Assembly: GCA_934232845.1 (NCBI GenBank)
Contig: CAKQGD010000003.1
Location: forward strand, 9,808-73,807
DNA from: an uncultured Oscillospiraceae bacterium
GTDB taxonomy: Bacteria; Bacillota; Clostridia; Oscillospirales; Ruminococcaceae
Reading direction: 5' to 3'
Length of the DNA stretch: 64,000 nucleotides
Shown here piece by piece: positions 8,459 to 16,080 of the stretch (its first letter is position 1; each line of letters starts with the position of its first letter). The position numbers were made by a program, and so were the translations under genes. The notes under the pieces are model-generated. The model made no database searches, was not told the origin of the DNA, and worked only from the letters and a program-made list of their open reading frames with translations.

Positions 8459-9640
8459 TCAGCCGCGCGGCGCGGCGGCAATGCCCAGACGTTCCGCCAC
8501 GTCGGCGACGGCGTTCGCGACCACATCGGCAACGCGCGCGTCAAACACGCTTGGAATAATATAATCGTCTCTCAGCTCGTCCGCCGTGACGAGAGAAGCG
8601 ATGCCGCGTGCCGCGGCAATTTTCATCTCCTCGGTGATATCCCCGGCGCGCACCATCATCGCACCCTTGAAAATACCGGGAAAAACCAATACGTTGTTGA
8701 TCTGGTTGGGATAGTCGGAGCGCCCCGTCGCGATCACGCAGGCTCCGCCGCGCTTGGCCTCTTCCGGCATGATCTCCGGAACCGGATTTGCCATGGCAAA
8801 CACAACTGCATTCTCCGCCATGGTGGAGATCATTTCGGCCGTCGCGGCGTCAGGGCCCGAAACGCCGATAAACACGTCTTTTCCCCGAATGACTTCGGAA
8901 AGCGGACCGCGCTGGTTCTCTTTATTTGTAATCTGCGCCATTTCACGCTGAGCGGGGTTAAGCCAATCTTCCTCCACGGAGAGAGCGCCCAGCCTGTCCA
9001 CCAGCACGACGTCGCCCACCCCCTGCGCAAGCAGCAGCCGGCAGATTGAAATTCCCGCAGAGCCTGCGCCGTTGATCACGACACGCACATCTTCCATGCG
9101 TTTTTTGACAAAACGCAGCGCGTTGATCAGGCCCGCCGACACTACAATGGCCGTGCCGTGCTGATCGTCGTGAAAAACAGGAATATTCATCTCTCTGCGA
9201 AGTCTCTGCTCAATCTCAAAGCAGCGCGGTGCGGAGATATCCTCCAAATTGATGCCTCCGAAAGTCGGTTCCAGCCGCTTGACCGTTTCAACGATCTCGT
9301 CAACGTCCTTGGTCGCGAGGCAGATCGGCACGGCGTCCACACCTCCGAATTCTTTAAAAAGAAGGCATTTGCCCTCCATCACAGGCATAGCGGCCTCGGG
9401 GCCGATATCGCCAAGCCCCAGCACAGCGGTACCGTCCGACACCACGGCCACAAGGCGGCCTTTCATCGTATATTTATAAACGTCCGCCGGATTTTCGTGG
9501 ATGCGGCGGCACGCCGCGGCAACACCGGGCGTATAGGCAATGCTCAGATCATCGCGGCTTTTTACCGAAACCGCGGGGCAAATCTGCAGCTTGCCGCGGT
9601 GGCTTTCACAAAGTTCGAGGCTTTGACGGCTGTAATCCAT
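8459..9640 (-). CDS. NAD(P)-dependent malic enzyme
   Basis: A 393-residue bacterial-type malic enzyme (oxaloacetate-decarboxylating malate dehydrogenase) converting malate to pyruvate, CO2 and NAD(P)H. It shows LSIAYTPGVAAACRRI, GDIGPEAAMPVMEGKC, the metal/active-site stretch INLEDISAPRCFEIEQRL, FHDDQHGTAIV, a Rossmann GAGSAGISICRLL and ANPVPEIMPEEA. The ATG at 9640 (MDYSRQ...) has AAAGGAGAT at good spacing and is preferred over upstream in-frame codons. It leads the malic enzyme-fumC operon and has its own sigma-A promoter at 9699-9727. Confidence 0.95.
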   Translation of the reverse strand: MDYSRQSLELCESHRGKLQICPAVSVKSRDDLSIAYTPGVAAACRRIHENPADVYKYTMKGRLVAVVSDGTAVLGLGDIGPEAAMPVMEGKCLLFKEFGGVDAVPICLATKDVDEIVETVKRLEPTFGGINLEDISAPRCFEIEQRLRREMNIPVFHDDQHGTAIVVSAGLINALRFVKKRMEDVRVVINGAGSAGISICRLLLAQGVGDVVLVDRLGALSVEEDWLNPAQREMAQITNKENQRGPLSEVIRGKDVFIGVSGPDAATAEMISTMAENAVVFAMANPVPEIMPEEAKRGGACVIATGRSDYPNQINNVLVFPGIFKGAMMVRAGDITEEMKIAAARGIASLVTADELRDDYIIPSVFDARVADVVANAVADVAERLGIAAAPRG

Positions 9641-9698
9641 GAAAGTATCTCCTTTCGTTACGGCGGGAATCCGCCTGCACGTTTGATCGACAACCCTC

Positions 9699-9727
9699 AT
9701 TATAGCAAGCACCGCTGTTTTTTACAA
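9699..9727 (-). promoter_or_regulatory. Sigma-A promoter of the malic enzyme-fumC operon
   Basis: Read on the minus strand: -35 TTGTAA (9727-9722), 17-bp spacer, perfect -10 TATAAT (9704-9699). It lies about 60 bp upstream of the malic enzyme start codon. Confidence 0.8.
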
Positions 9728-9756
9728 GAAAAAAGGCCGTCGCAGAACAGCCTTTT
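9728..9756 (-). terminator. Terminator after the ECF S-component gene
   Basis: On the minus strand AAAAGGC and GCCTTTT (9756-9750 / 9737-9731) form a short stem followed by a T-rich stretch. It abuts the -35 box of the malic enzyme promoter. Confidence 0.6.
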
Positions 9757-9824
9757 CCTATAAAAAAACGGTGAAAAGCGGCACGTTTTTTGTGCTTTGT
9801 TCCAAGGCGCCGCGCGCGGCTGCC

Positions 9825-10370
9825 TTACGCCGAGCAGCGAGGCTGTGCATGGCCGCGAAGCGCAATCACCACAGGCGGAATCAAAAGCAGATGGCAGACA
9901 ATGCCGGGAATCGCCGTCAAAAAAGCTCCGCTTAAAAACATTGCAAAGGTAAACTGTTCTCCCACGGCAGCAGCCAGCGCAAAGCGTACGATGCCCCATA
10001 CGGCGCGCCCCGCAAGCATTGCACCTAAAAGGGAAACATACAAAGACAACACTCGCTTGGGCAGACGCGCATAGAGCAGCCCGGCGACAAGGCCGTAAAC
10101 CGCAAGTTCAAACGACATGGCGACCCCAATCGGAAAAATCGGCGGCATATGAAACAGCAAAAAGCGCAGAGGCGGCGCGATCAGGCCCACCGCCGCTCCC
10201 CATGGAGCGCCGCAGAGAAATCCGCACAAAAATACCGGGATGTGCATCGGGCAGAGCGCGTTTCCGATCTGCTGAATCTGACCGGTCAAAAACGGCAGCA
10301 ACAGACAGAGCGCAAGACAAAGAGCGGAAGCTGTCAGCTTATGCGTGAGAGAAGATTGTGAACGCGACAT
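9825..10370 (-). CDS. ECF transporter S (substrate-binding) component, ligand unknown
   Basis: A 181-residue integral membrane protein with about six helices. It has the ECF S-component look: an N-terminal Ala-rich helix, then QIGNALCPMHIPVFLCGFLCG and the AVGLIAPPLRFLLF segment. S components bind a vitamin, precursor or metal chelate and dock onto a shared EcfA/A'/T energising module, which is not encoded here. The ATG at 10370 has GGAAAGGGG upstream. A terminator-bearing leader precedes the gene, and the DUF3842 gene lies upstream on the same strand. The substrate is not identifiable from sequence. Confidence 0.82.
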   Translation of the reverse strand: MSRSQSSLTHKLTASALCLALCLLLPFLTGQIQQIGNALCPMHIPVFLCGFLCGAPWGAAVGLIAPPLRFLLFHMPPIFPIGVAMSFELAVYGLVAGLLYARLPKRVLSLYVSLLGAMLAGRAVWGIVRFALAAAVGEQFTFAMFLSGAFLTAIPGIVCHLLLIPPVVIALRGHAQPRCSA

Positions 10371-10522
10371 TTAGAAAAACCCCTTTCCTAAATAAATGCA
10401 AAAAGACGCCCTGTGTTTTCCCCTTCTGGGGAAAAACAGAACGCCTTCAGACATTCGTTTTATAATACAAAAGCTGTAAAAGAAGCGGCTTCTGCCGCCA
10501 TCCCCGGCTTCTGCCGAAGAAA
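10371..10522 (-). promoter_or_regulatory. Leader region of the ECF S-component gene with attenuator and short hairpins
   Basis: Read on the minus strand, the 152 nt between the DUF3842 stop and the S-component start contain two hairpins built on a repeated CGGCTTCTGCCG-type element (plus strand about 10485-10498 and 10504-10515). The first-transcribed hairpins may end the DUF3842 transcript. An AT-rich stretch with TATTATAAAA follows, and then the terminator hairpin at 10399-10445. I could not match it to TPP, THF, preQ1, FMN or cobalamin riboswitch consensus motifs. Confidence 0.45.
10399..10445 (-). terminator. Terminator/attenuator hairpin upstream of the ECF S-component gene
   Basis: On the minus strand GCGTTCTGTTTTTCCCC pairs with GGGGAAAACACAGGGCG around an AGAA loop. 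It is followed by TCTTTTTGC, about 30 nt before the S-component start codon. Being in front of the gene, it is a plausible attenuator. Confidence 0.75.
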
Positions 10523-10969
10523 CTATAGCTCTATTATAGCAGAGCATTCCTCATTTTGCAAGGCCCTCTGCACGGCCTGCACCGCAGCATCAAGCAGCTG
10601 AGCCGTCGTCAACGGCGGTACGCCTACAATCTGAGTTTCGCATCGGTTCATCGGAATCAGAATACGGCGTGCACGGCTTTGGCCCACCGCCGCCGCCATT
10701 GCGGGCGTCACTTCCCCGAGCAGTGCGTCCGCCACTGCTATGCCCACCGGACCGACGATCAGGTCAGCCGTACGCGCGGCGACGACGACAGGGTTCTCAC
10801 CCGTTGCCATGTGATGAGCGCCGCCTTTCATCATATTTGCGGAGGCAATGCTGTTGGTGCCGACCGCCGTCACCTCAGCGTCACAGTTTTTTACAATCGC
10901 CTCAACCAGCAATCGGCCGATCCGTCCGCCCTGCCCGTCGATGACAAGAACGTTTTTTTTCTTTGTCAC
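10523..10969 (-). CDS. DUF3842 family protein
   Basis: A 148-residue soluble protein of the Firmicutes family DUF3842. It begins with VLVIDGQGGRIGRLLVEAIVK, a glycine-rich nucleotide-binding-like loop after a first beta strand. It continues with VGTNSIASANMMKGGA, IVGPVGIAVADALLGEVTPAMAAAVG and ILIPMNRC. Biochemical function is unknown. The GTG start at 10969 has AGAGGGGAA upstream and gives the family's usual N-terminus, whereas the longer open frame adds an unrelated Arg-rich leader. It lies upstream of the ECF S component in the same orientation, which makes a role linked to that transporter possible but unproven. Confidence 0.85.
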   Translation of the reverse strand: MTKKKNVLVIDGQGGRIGRLLVEAIVKNCDAEVTAVGTNSIASANMMKGGAHHMATGENPVVVAARTADLIVGPVGIAVADALLGEVTPAMAAAVGQSRARRILIPMNRCETQIVGVPPLTTAQLLDAAVQAVQRALQNEECSAIIEL

Positions 10970-10991
10970 GGCAATTCCCCTCTTTCTCGCG

Positions 10992-11312
10992 TCAGAGATC
11001 CTGTATCTCCATTTTTTCAAGACGTACACGGCGGCGGCGCTTTTCCCGGCAGGCCGCATAAACCGCAATCAAAATAAGCGTCGGAATATTGCAGAGCAGA
11101 AATGTTCCCAGCAAGCCGGCGAAAATTTTCCACAGTCCCATTCCGTCGTAAACCGCATAAGAAAGCACCGCAAGCACCGAATACAGAAACGTCAGCGCCG
11201 GCAGCAAAAGCCCGGGCCACCGGCTCTGTGTACGGGAAAGCAGAATCTCCAGCACAATTGCCCCAACAGGCAGCACAAGCAGCAAAACCGTCGCGCGCAT
11301 CGTCATCAGCAT
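10992..11312 (-). CDS. Small membrane protein paired with a DUF2089 regulator
   Basis: A 106-residue protein with three predicted membrane helices (about residues 5-25, 37-57 and 62-88) and a basic, charged C-terminal tail (CREKRRRRVRLEKMEIQDL). No enzyme motif is visible. Its ATG at 11312 has GAGGGGGAGA upstream and overlaps the end of the DUF2089 gene by 7 bp, so the two are translationally coupled. In many Firmicutes DUF2089 genes are followed by such a small membrane partner, which suggests a membrane-sequestered regulator. This is inference. Confidence 0.7.
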   Translation of the reverse strand: MLMTMRATVLLLVLPVGAIVLEILLSRTQSRWPGLLLPALTFLYSVLAVLSYAVYDGMGLWKIFAGLLGTFLLCNIPTLILIAVYAACREKRRRRVRLEKMEIQDL

Positions 11313-11614
11313 GATACATCTCCCCCTCTTGTTTTCCGATACTCGGTGATCAAAAGTTTCGCCGAATCAAAATCAATCTTTTCATTGACGGCGAGGCGCT
11401 TGATCAGCGCAACGTACGGATCTCCCGCCGTTTCCTCCCCGATGCGGATTTTCTGAATTAAACGGTCAAGACGCAGGCGTACCGTCGGATAACTCACGCC
11501 GTATTGTCCCGCGATCTCTTTAAGAGAACCCGATGCAAGAAGAAATTTTCTGATGAACGCCGCATCCTCTTCGTCGAGACCAGCCATCCAATCCGGTACG
11601 CTGTCAATCGGCAT
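11306..11614 (-). CDS. DUF2089 family putative DNA-binding protein
   Basis: A 102-residue protein with a helix-turn-helix-like central part (FLLASGSLKEIAGQYGVSYPTVRLRLDRLIQKI) characteristic of DUF2089, a family with a sigma-region-4-like HTH. The ATG at 11614 (MPIDSVPDWMAGL) follows AGAAGGAGGAG and is preferred over the longer frame. The C-terminal part (VNEKIDFDSAKLLITEYRKTRGG) is typical of the short Clostridial members that lack the N-terminal zinc ribbon. It overlaps the next gene, a small membrane protein. It is probably a transcription regulator whose activity is set by that partner. Confidence 0.78.
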   Translation of the reverse strand: MPIDSVPDWMAGLDEEDAAFIRKFLLASGSLKEIAGQYGVSYPTVRLRLDRLIQKIRIGEETAGDPYVALIKRLAVNEKIDFDSAKLLITEYRKTRGGDVSC

Positions 11615-11930
11615 ATCCACTCCTCCTTCTTCCAAGAAAAGAGTATCATAGAATAAAATGAAAGTCAACTTTAATTTTATTTATTTTTATTTTAATCAAA
11701 ACTTTATTTTTATATGTTTATGCTTCTTTTACAGCTCAAAAGTTCTCAGCAAATGGGCGAGCATTAAACAGCATTCGAATAGTTTGCATGAACGGTTTGA
11801 CTTTGATCATGCAGCTTTCTTATCCTGACAGAGGACACAGCCCCGCGGAACACGCGGTATTTTTGACAGGAACGTATAAAAGTGCTCTTTTTAGTTCCTA
11901 AAGAGATTTTTATTAACCCCTGTCTCCGTT
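11615..11930. other. AT-rich intergenic region between the DUF2089 and TetR genes
   Basis: It holds an AT-rich minus-strand promoter region for the DUF2089 pair; TTGACT (on the minus strand, about 11670) with a weak -10 17 bp on is the best candidate. A stretch at 11740-11930 has no recognisable gene. I see no tRNA, repeat or strong hairpin. Confidence 0.5.
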
Positions 11931-12482
11931 TCATATATTCATAAGCGCATTGCCGATTAGTTGTTCCGCAAAATCAGCAACCTCAGAAATCGGCTCACAC
12001 ATACCATCGGCAATCCACTTAGTCAAAATACCATTGCAGCCATTTGCTATGAAGCGATACGCCCATTCTCTTTGAATCGCTGTAATTTTCTTATTTTCCA
12101 ATACGCTGCCGGAAAGAGAAATATCATGGCACGCCTCAAATATCTTCGCAGAAAAAGTCGGATCGCCGTTTGGAGAACATATTGCCTTGTAGGTTTCCTC
12201 TTCTGCTTTGAAATTCACCATGATAAAAGTCAGCATATCCTTTGCCGTCGTGTTCTCTCTGGAACGCAGCAACGCCATTAATTCATCTATAAACCGCAAT
12301 TCGATTTTATCAAGCAGGTCGTAAACATCAAGATAATGCTTGTAGAAAGTTGCTCTATTGAGTTCAGCCAAATCACAGATTTCTTTTACAGTGATTTTGT
12401 TGATTGGCTTTTCCTTCAACAACATTGTGAAGTTTTGTTCTATAACCATCTTTGTATATCGAACACGGGCATCCGATGCCAT
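11931..12482 (-). CDS. TetR/AcrR family transcriptional regulator
   Basis: A 183-residue regulator. The N-terminal TetR HTH (about residues 8-55) reads VIEQNFTMLLKEKPINKITVKEICDLAELNRATFYKHYLDVYDL, with the family's 'RATFYKHY' recognition helix. A C-terminal ligand/dimerisation domain (TetR_C_7/8-like) with an 'FIANGCNGILTKWI' segment follows. The ATG at 12482 follows CCGGAGGTGA. It is divergent from a two-gene small membrane protein operon. An imperfect palindrome at 12600-12613 overlaps the predicted -10 region of that operon, so repression of the neighbours is likely. Codon usage is noticeably more AT-rich than in flanking genes. Confidence 0.9.
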   Translation of the reverse strand: MASDARVRYTKMVIEQNFTMLLKEKPINKITVKEICDLAELNRATFYKHYLDVYDLLDKIELRFIDELMALLRSRENTTAKDMLTFIMVNFKAEEETYKAICSPNGDPTFSAKIFEACHDISLSGSVLENKKITAIQREWAYRFIANGCNGILTKWIADGMCEPISEVADFAEQLIGNALMNI

Positions 12483-12599
12483 GCTGTCACCTCCGGACAA
12501 AATCAATTTCTGAATTGCGATATTCTTTCAACATCCAACGCCGAAACGTCGATTATCTTTCGTATCAAAAAGCATTGATGGTTGAAATGATAATCTAAT

Positions 12600-12613
12600 G
12601 TATTGTACGATAC
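12600..12613. promoter_or_regulatory. Candidate TetR operator over a promoter
   Basis: GTATTGTACGATAC is a 14-bp palindrome with one mismatched pair. It overlaps a plausible -10 TACGAT (12606-12611) placed 18 bp after TTGAAA (12582-12587), facing the small membrane protein genes. A second inverted repeat, TCAACA-TC-TGTTGA, lies at 12627-12640. Confidence 0.5.
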
Positions 12614-12672
12614 TTAAGAAATTAATTCAACATCTGTTGATAAAAAATCATAGAGTTTTTTAAGAGGTATAT

Positions 12673-12810
12673 ATGATATTGAACACAATTCTGTCCGTTC
12701 CGGTAATTATGGGATGTGCTCTTGCCGGTACTATTGGCATAATAAAAGCCATCAAGAAATTCTGCCCCGATCAATTTGAAAAAGATAAAAATAGGAGGGA
12801 GAAAAAGTGA
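12673..12810 (+). CDS. 45-residue membrane peptide
   Basis: A 45-codon frame: MILNTILSVPVIMGCALAG..., one hydrophobic helix, then a charged tail ending EKDKNRREKK. The ATG at 12673 follows TTAAGAGGT. Its stop overlaps the GTG start of the next gene (GTGA at 12807-12810), which supports both being translated. It is the first gene divergent from the TetR regulator and therefore a likely target. Function is unknown; the size resembles small membrane subunits of transport or stress systems. Confidence 0.6.
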   Translation: MILNTILSVPVIMGCALAGTIGIIKAIKKFCPDQFEKDKNRREKK

Positions 12811-13082
12811 AAGTAATAGGAATTATTCTGCTGTCCATCATTGGAACAATCTCCATGCTCGCTCTGTGCGGCTGTGCCCAATGGAGCTTTATTTACCTTA
12901 TCCGCTGTCGGTTTTTGAAACTGGAAGTGAACCATGTGTATTATGCCCTGTCAAGGAAAAATGACATTAAAGCAGCAATCATCGCTGTTCTTACACTTGC
13001 GGTAACAGCAGTTCTTTTGATATTTGGTCTGCCATTTGTCATTGAACACATTTCCGAGCTTCCTATACCTGAGCTGCCATGA
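12807..13082 (+). CDS. Small two-helix membrane protein
   Basis: 91 residues starting GTG at 12807 behind AGGAGGGAG. Two strong membrane helices lie at about residues 4-30 and 52-80, with a conserved-looking loop (RCRFLKLEVNHVYYALSRKND). It is translationally coupled to the upstream 45-residue membrane peptide and divergent from the TetR gene. No family is recognised. AT-rich composition and isolation suggest a small acquired cassette. Confidence 0.65.
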   Translation: MKVIGIILLSIIGTISMLALCGCAQWSFIYLIRCRFLKLEVNHVYYALSRKNDIKAAIIAVLTLAVTAVLLIFGLPFVIEHISELPIPELP

Positions 13083-13375
13083 AACTATGGGGTGCGAAGC
13101 ATGGAGAAAAACGATAAGCCAAAAACACCAGACCTTAAGCTTTAGAAACGACCGCAAATATCTTTGGCAGACACGGAAAAAGTGATGGGTAATCAGAAAA
13201 TTTCTTGAATGTTACTTTTCAATCAGCTTCGCTATTATGCCGGGCATCATGAAAATTCATAAAAGAGCAGAGAAAAAATCCGTAAGTGAACGCTAAATTA
13301 CAAGAATGTGAAACGCGGGCTTGATGTGTTGAATAATTCCATAGGTTACACTTCCAATCCATATATAGACAGAAA
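13083..13375. other. Non-coding stretch with short gene remnants downstream of the TetR cassette
   Basis: It contains only very short open frames, such as a 14-codon frame starting ATG at 13101 (MEKNDKPKTPDLKL) and fragments interrupted by stops at 13200-13300. The composition is AT-rich like the preceding cassette, so it may be the decayed end of the same acquired segment. No complete gene is visible. Confidence 0.4.
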
Positions 13376-13417
13376 CAGACGGCATCCAACCGAAATTGAA
13401 TGCCGTCTGCCTGTTTT
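13376..13417. terminator. Bidirectional terminator between the TetR cassette and the M20 gene
   Basis: CAGACGGCAT (13376-13385) pairs with ATGCCGTCTG (13400-13409), followed by CCTGTTTTT. It can stop the plus-strand cassette. On the minus strand the stem is followed by a less T-rich tail. Confidence 0.8.
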
Positions 13418-13506
13418 TAAATCCTGCCTGGCAGATGCCGTAATTTTTCATAAATTGCTGCCTTACGACTCCTCTGCTAATCTTAGGACTTTTTTCTGCA
13501 TACATT

Positions 13507-14697
13507 TTATTTTTCCGCAAGGCAGCGCAGTGCCGCACGCACAAGTATTTCCATTCCAATGGGCAGTGCTTCTTCCACCGGGCAGAAACCGCCGTGATGA
13601 ATCGGCAGAGGCTCTTCTGCGGCGTCGGGGTCGCTGCAGCCGAGCCAGAAAAAGGCGCTCGGAACCTTTTCGCAGTAAAAAGAAAAATCCTCGCCGCCGA
13701 GAGCGGAATTTTCCGGGATCACAAGGCCATCCTCTCCGAGCGTGTCAACAATGCAGGACCGCACCAGTTCAAACTGATTCGGGTCGTTGACCGTAGGCGA
13801 ATACCCCATAAAATAGCTGAAGTCGTATGTACCTCCCATACTTTCCGTGACGCCTTTGATCAGCCTCTCAAGGCGCGCAGGCATCTCATTGCGCACCGAT
13901 GGATTCAGGTTGCGGCAGGTGCCCTCGAGCCGTACTTCGTCGGCGATTACGTTGTAGCGGCTGCCGCCGGAAATTGTGCCGACTGTCACAACGGCGCTGT
14001 CGAGCGGACTGACATTTCGCGAAACCACAGTCTGCAGGGCGGTAATCACATGCGCCGCGATCACAATTGCGTCGACGCCGTATTCCGGTGCGGAGCCGTG
14101 ACTGCTTTTTCCTTTGACGGTAATAAAAAAGCGGTCGGAGGAAGCCATCATCGCTCCGTTGCGGACAGCGGCCTTGCCGAACGGAACCTGCGGCCAGACA
14201 TGCTGTCCAAACACCGCATCCACTTTGGGGTTTTCCAAAACACCTTCGGCAATCATACGGCGCGCGCCGCTCGCCATAGGATCTTCCTCCGCGGGCTGAA
14301 AAATTAATTTCACCTTGCCGTCAAACGTGTCACGCAGCTCATAAAGAACATAAGCTGCGCCCAAAAGCATCGCCGTATGACAGTCATGCCCACAGGAATG
14401 TGCGACGCCCGGCGTCTCGGAAGCAAACGGCAGGCCGGTGCTCTCCGTCAAAGGAAGCGCATCCATGTCGGCGCGCAGACCGACACATTTTCCCGGGCCC
14501 TTGCCTTCGATCACGGCAGTGACGCCGAAGCCGCCTACATGCCCGACGGGAGACAAGCCGATCGAGCGAAGCACATCCGCCACATAGGCGGATGTTTTCT
14601 CTTCTTTTCCAGTCAGTTCGGGGTGCGCATGCAGCCAGCGGCGGTGTTCACGAACGATGTCCCAATATTTTGCGATCAAGTCATGTGGTGTATTCAT
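13507..14697 (-). CDS. M20 family amidohydrolase (HipO/AbgB-like N-acyl-amino acid hydrolase)
   Basis: A 396-residue metallo-aminoacylase. Metal-binding and catalytic segments are intact: HAHPELTGKEEKT, GLRADMDALPLTE, CGHDCHTAMLLGAA, QPAEEDPMASGARRMI, QHVWP, the dimerisation-domain SSHGSAPEYGVDA and ALGGEDFSFY. It would release amino acids from N-acylated forms in the cytoplasm, supporting amino acid scavenging. The ATG at 14697 (MNTPHDLIAKY) is preceded by AAGGGGGTT and excludes a longer non-conserved N-terminal extension. It is monocistronic and minus strand, with a 300-bp AT-rich upstream region. Confidence 0.92.
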   Translation of the reverse strand: MNTPHDLIAKYWDIVREHRRWLHAHPELTGKEEKTSAYVADVLRSIGLSPVGHVGGFGVTAVIEGKGPGKCVGLRADMDALPLTESTGLPFASETPGVAHSCGHDCHTAMLLGAAYVLYELRDTFDGKVKLIFQPAEEDPMASGARRMIAEGVLENPKVDAVFGQHVWPQVPFGKAAVRNGAMMASSDRFFITVKGKSSHGSAPEYGVDAIVIAAHVITALQTVVSRNVSPLDSAVVTVGTISGGSRYNVIADEVRLEGTCRNLNPSVRNEMPARLERLIKGVTESMGGTYDFSYFMGYSPTVNDPNQFELVRSCIVDTLGEDGLVIPENSALGGEDFSFYCEKVPSAFFWLGCSDPDAAEEPLPIHHGGFCPVEEALPIGMEILVRAALRCLAEK

Positions 14698-15002
14698 AGA
14701 ATGAACCCCCTTCGTTTTAGAAGAAATTTTCTTAGGCAAAAGAAACCGGCTCTGTGAAATGTCGGCGCATCCCAACTCATATTCTGTCCGGTATACACAG
14801 CCGAAAGGTCGTGCATGCCTTGTTTCGTGTTTTTATATCTTACCATATTATGCTTTAAAATGAAATACTTTTCTTTAAAAATCTTTTATAATGAATAAAA
14901 AAACCGTTTTATGAATCTATTGTTTTATACGAATATTTACCGAGTCTTTTTTCGCATGAAGAGTATTTTTTTACTGTGCGCCTTTTCTTAAGTTTAAAGA
15001 CG
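14698..15002. other. AT-rich intergenic region upstream of the M20 gene
   Basis: About 305 bp with no gene. On the minus strand it offers only weak promoter candidates (TTTCAT, 17 bp, TAAGAT near 14840-14870). The segment 14860-14990 is especially AT-rich. No repeat or RNA gene was seen. Confidence 0.4.
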
Positions 15003-15041
15003 AAAAAAGGAGCGCTTGCCTGCGGCAAGTCGCTCCTTTTT
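15003..15041 (-). terminator. Terminator after the MazF-type toxin gene
   Basis: AAAAAAGGAGCG...CGCTCCTTTTT, with an inner CTTGCC/GGCAAG stem, gives a long hairpin with T-runs on both strands. Only the minus-strand toxin gene uses it. Confidence 0.85.
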
Positions 15042-15057
15042 CGGCTGAATGTACAAG

Positions 15058-15411
15058 TCAGCCCTGCGCGTCGAGACCAAAGCTCACTTCCAGCGCGTGG
15101 TCGATTCTTCCCATGGATTCTTCATCGAGCCTGCCCATTCTCTCTTTTAACCGGCGCTTGTCAAGCGTGCGGATTTGTTCAAGCAGTACGATGGATTCTT
15201 TGGTCAAACCACAGTGAGTAGGCTCCAGCTCAATGTGCGTCGGCAGCTTATTCTTGTCGCGCTGGCTTGTGATAGCCGCCGCTATCACAGTCGGGCTGTA
15301 GCGGTTTCCGATGTCGTTCTGTACGATCAGCACCGGGCGCACTCCGCCCTGTTCGGAACCTACAACGGGACTCAGATCGGCATAATAGATTTCTCCGCGT
15401 TTGACGGTCAT
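15058..15411 (-). CDS. EndoA/MazF-family mRNA interferase toxin
   Basis: A 117-residue PemK/MazF-fold ribonuclease close to Bacillus EndoA. It has RGEIYYADLSPVVGSEQGGVRPVLIVQND at the N-terminus, AAITSQ in the core (conserved Thr/Ser), and SIVLLEQIRTLDKRRL near the C-terminus. Family members cut mRNA at short motifs (UACAU for EndoA). The cognate ribbon-helix-helix antitoxin gene is normally immediately upstream. Here the 108 bp upstream contain no antitoxin frame, and the next gene is a lipoprotein. The toxin therefore appears solitary or is controlled by an antitoxin elsewhere. ATG at 15411. Confidence 0.93.
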   Translation of the reverse strand: MTVKRGEIYYADLSPVVGSEQGGVRPVLIVQNDIGNRYSPTVIAAAITSQRDKNKLPTHIELEPTHCGLTKESIVLLEQIRTLDKRRLKERMGRLDEESMGRIDHALEVSFGLDAQG

Positions 15412-15519
15412 ATTTTTCTCTCACACTCCGTCCGATGAAAATTGTACCCTTATTATGAAGCAGCAAAACGCGCTTTAATCACACGGGCGCTTTCTTTCAT
15501 CGTATGAAAAGAACCTGCG

Positions 15520-16008
15520 TTATGTCCCCGGCTGTGTCAAAGTAAATTCAGAAAAATCAAATCTGCCGCCTTCTAAAAACAGCGTTCGCCACGCGCCGTT
15601 CTCCTCTACCACAATAGAGCAGCTCCCCTCTTCGTAAAAAAAAGAGCCGTCTTCTTTTGGCTGTGACGCTTTTGCAAGCCGAAGCCGCGTCAGTGCGGAC
15701 AAGAACTCTACGCCGACGGCGCCGGGCAGTGCGTCGTCAATTGGAAGACGAAGCGACAGCTCCCCCATTTCCACCTCCTGCACCCCATCTGAGTAAGAGA
15801 GCCGGACCGGCTCGGTCAGCGCCCCGCCCAGCATGGACAGAGACAAGGCCCCGTTCGGGCCGTAACAGACCGCCGCGGTATACTCCTCACCCTGCCAAAT
15901 CACCTCGGCCTGTGCAGTAAAAGGCTGAGGCTCAAAAGTACGGCTCTGCGGCTTCGCTGCGCAGCCGCACAGTGCGGCCAGAAGAAAAGCCGCCCATTTT
16001 TTGCTCAT
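15520..16008 (-). CDS. Predicted lipoprotein of unknown function
   Basis: 162 residues. The N-terminus MSKKWAAFLLAALCGCAAKP is a short signal peptide with a lipobox (ALCGC), so it should be lipid-anchored on the outside of the membrane. The remainder is beta-rich with an acidic bias (AQAEVIWQGEEYTAAVCYGPNGALSLSM), compatible with a lipid- or polysaccharide-binding sandwich; similar small LolA/LppX-like folds exist, but no family is asserted. The ATG at 16008 follows TTGGAGGGA. It is divergent from the pheST T-box operon. Confidence 0.7.
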   Translation of the reverse strand: MSKKWAAFLLAALCGCAAKPQSRTFEPQPFTAQAEVIWQGEEYTAAVCYGPNGALSLSMLGGALTEPVRLSYSDGVQEVEMGELSLRLPIDDALPGAVGVEFLSALTRLRLAKASQPKEDGSFFYEEGSCSIVVEENGAWRTLFLEGGRFDFSEFTLTQPGT

Positions 16009-16045
16009 ATTTCCCTCCAAAACAGAAGATTTCTTTTTTACACGG

Positions 16046-16074
16046 TTGAATTCCCTAAAAACATATGCTAAACT
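16046..16074 (+). promoter_or_regulatory. Sigma-A promoter of the pheST T-box transcript
   Basis: -35 TTGAAT (16046-16051), 17-bp spacer, -10 TAAACT (16069-16074). Transcription starts near 16081, at the beginning of the T-box leader. Confidence 0.7.
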
Positions 16075-16080
16075 AATATG

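Noticed and set aside
12627..12640. TCAACA-TC-TGTTGA inverted repeat as the primary TetR operator
   Set aside because: It is a perfect short repeat but lies downstream of the likely -10. The GTATTGTACGATAC element overlapping the -10 is the better operator candidate, so this one is kept only as secondary.
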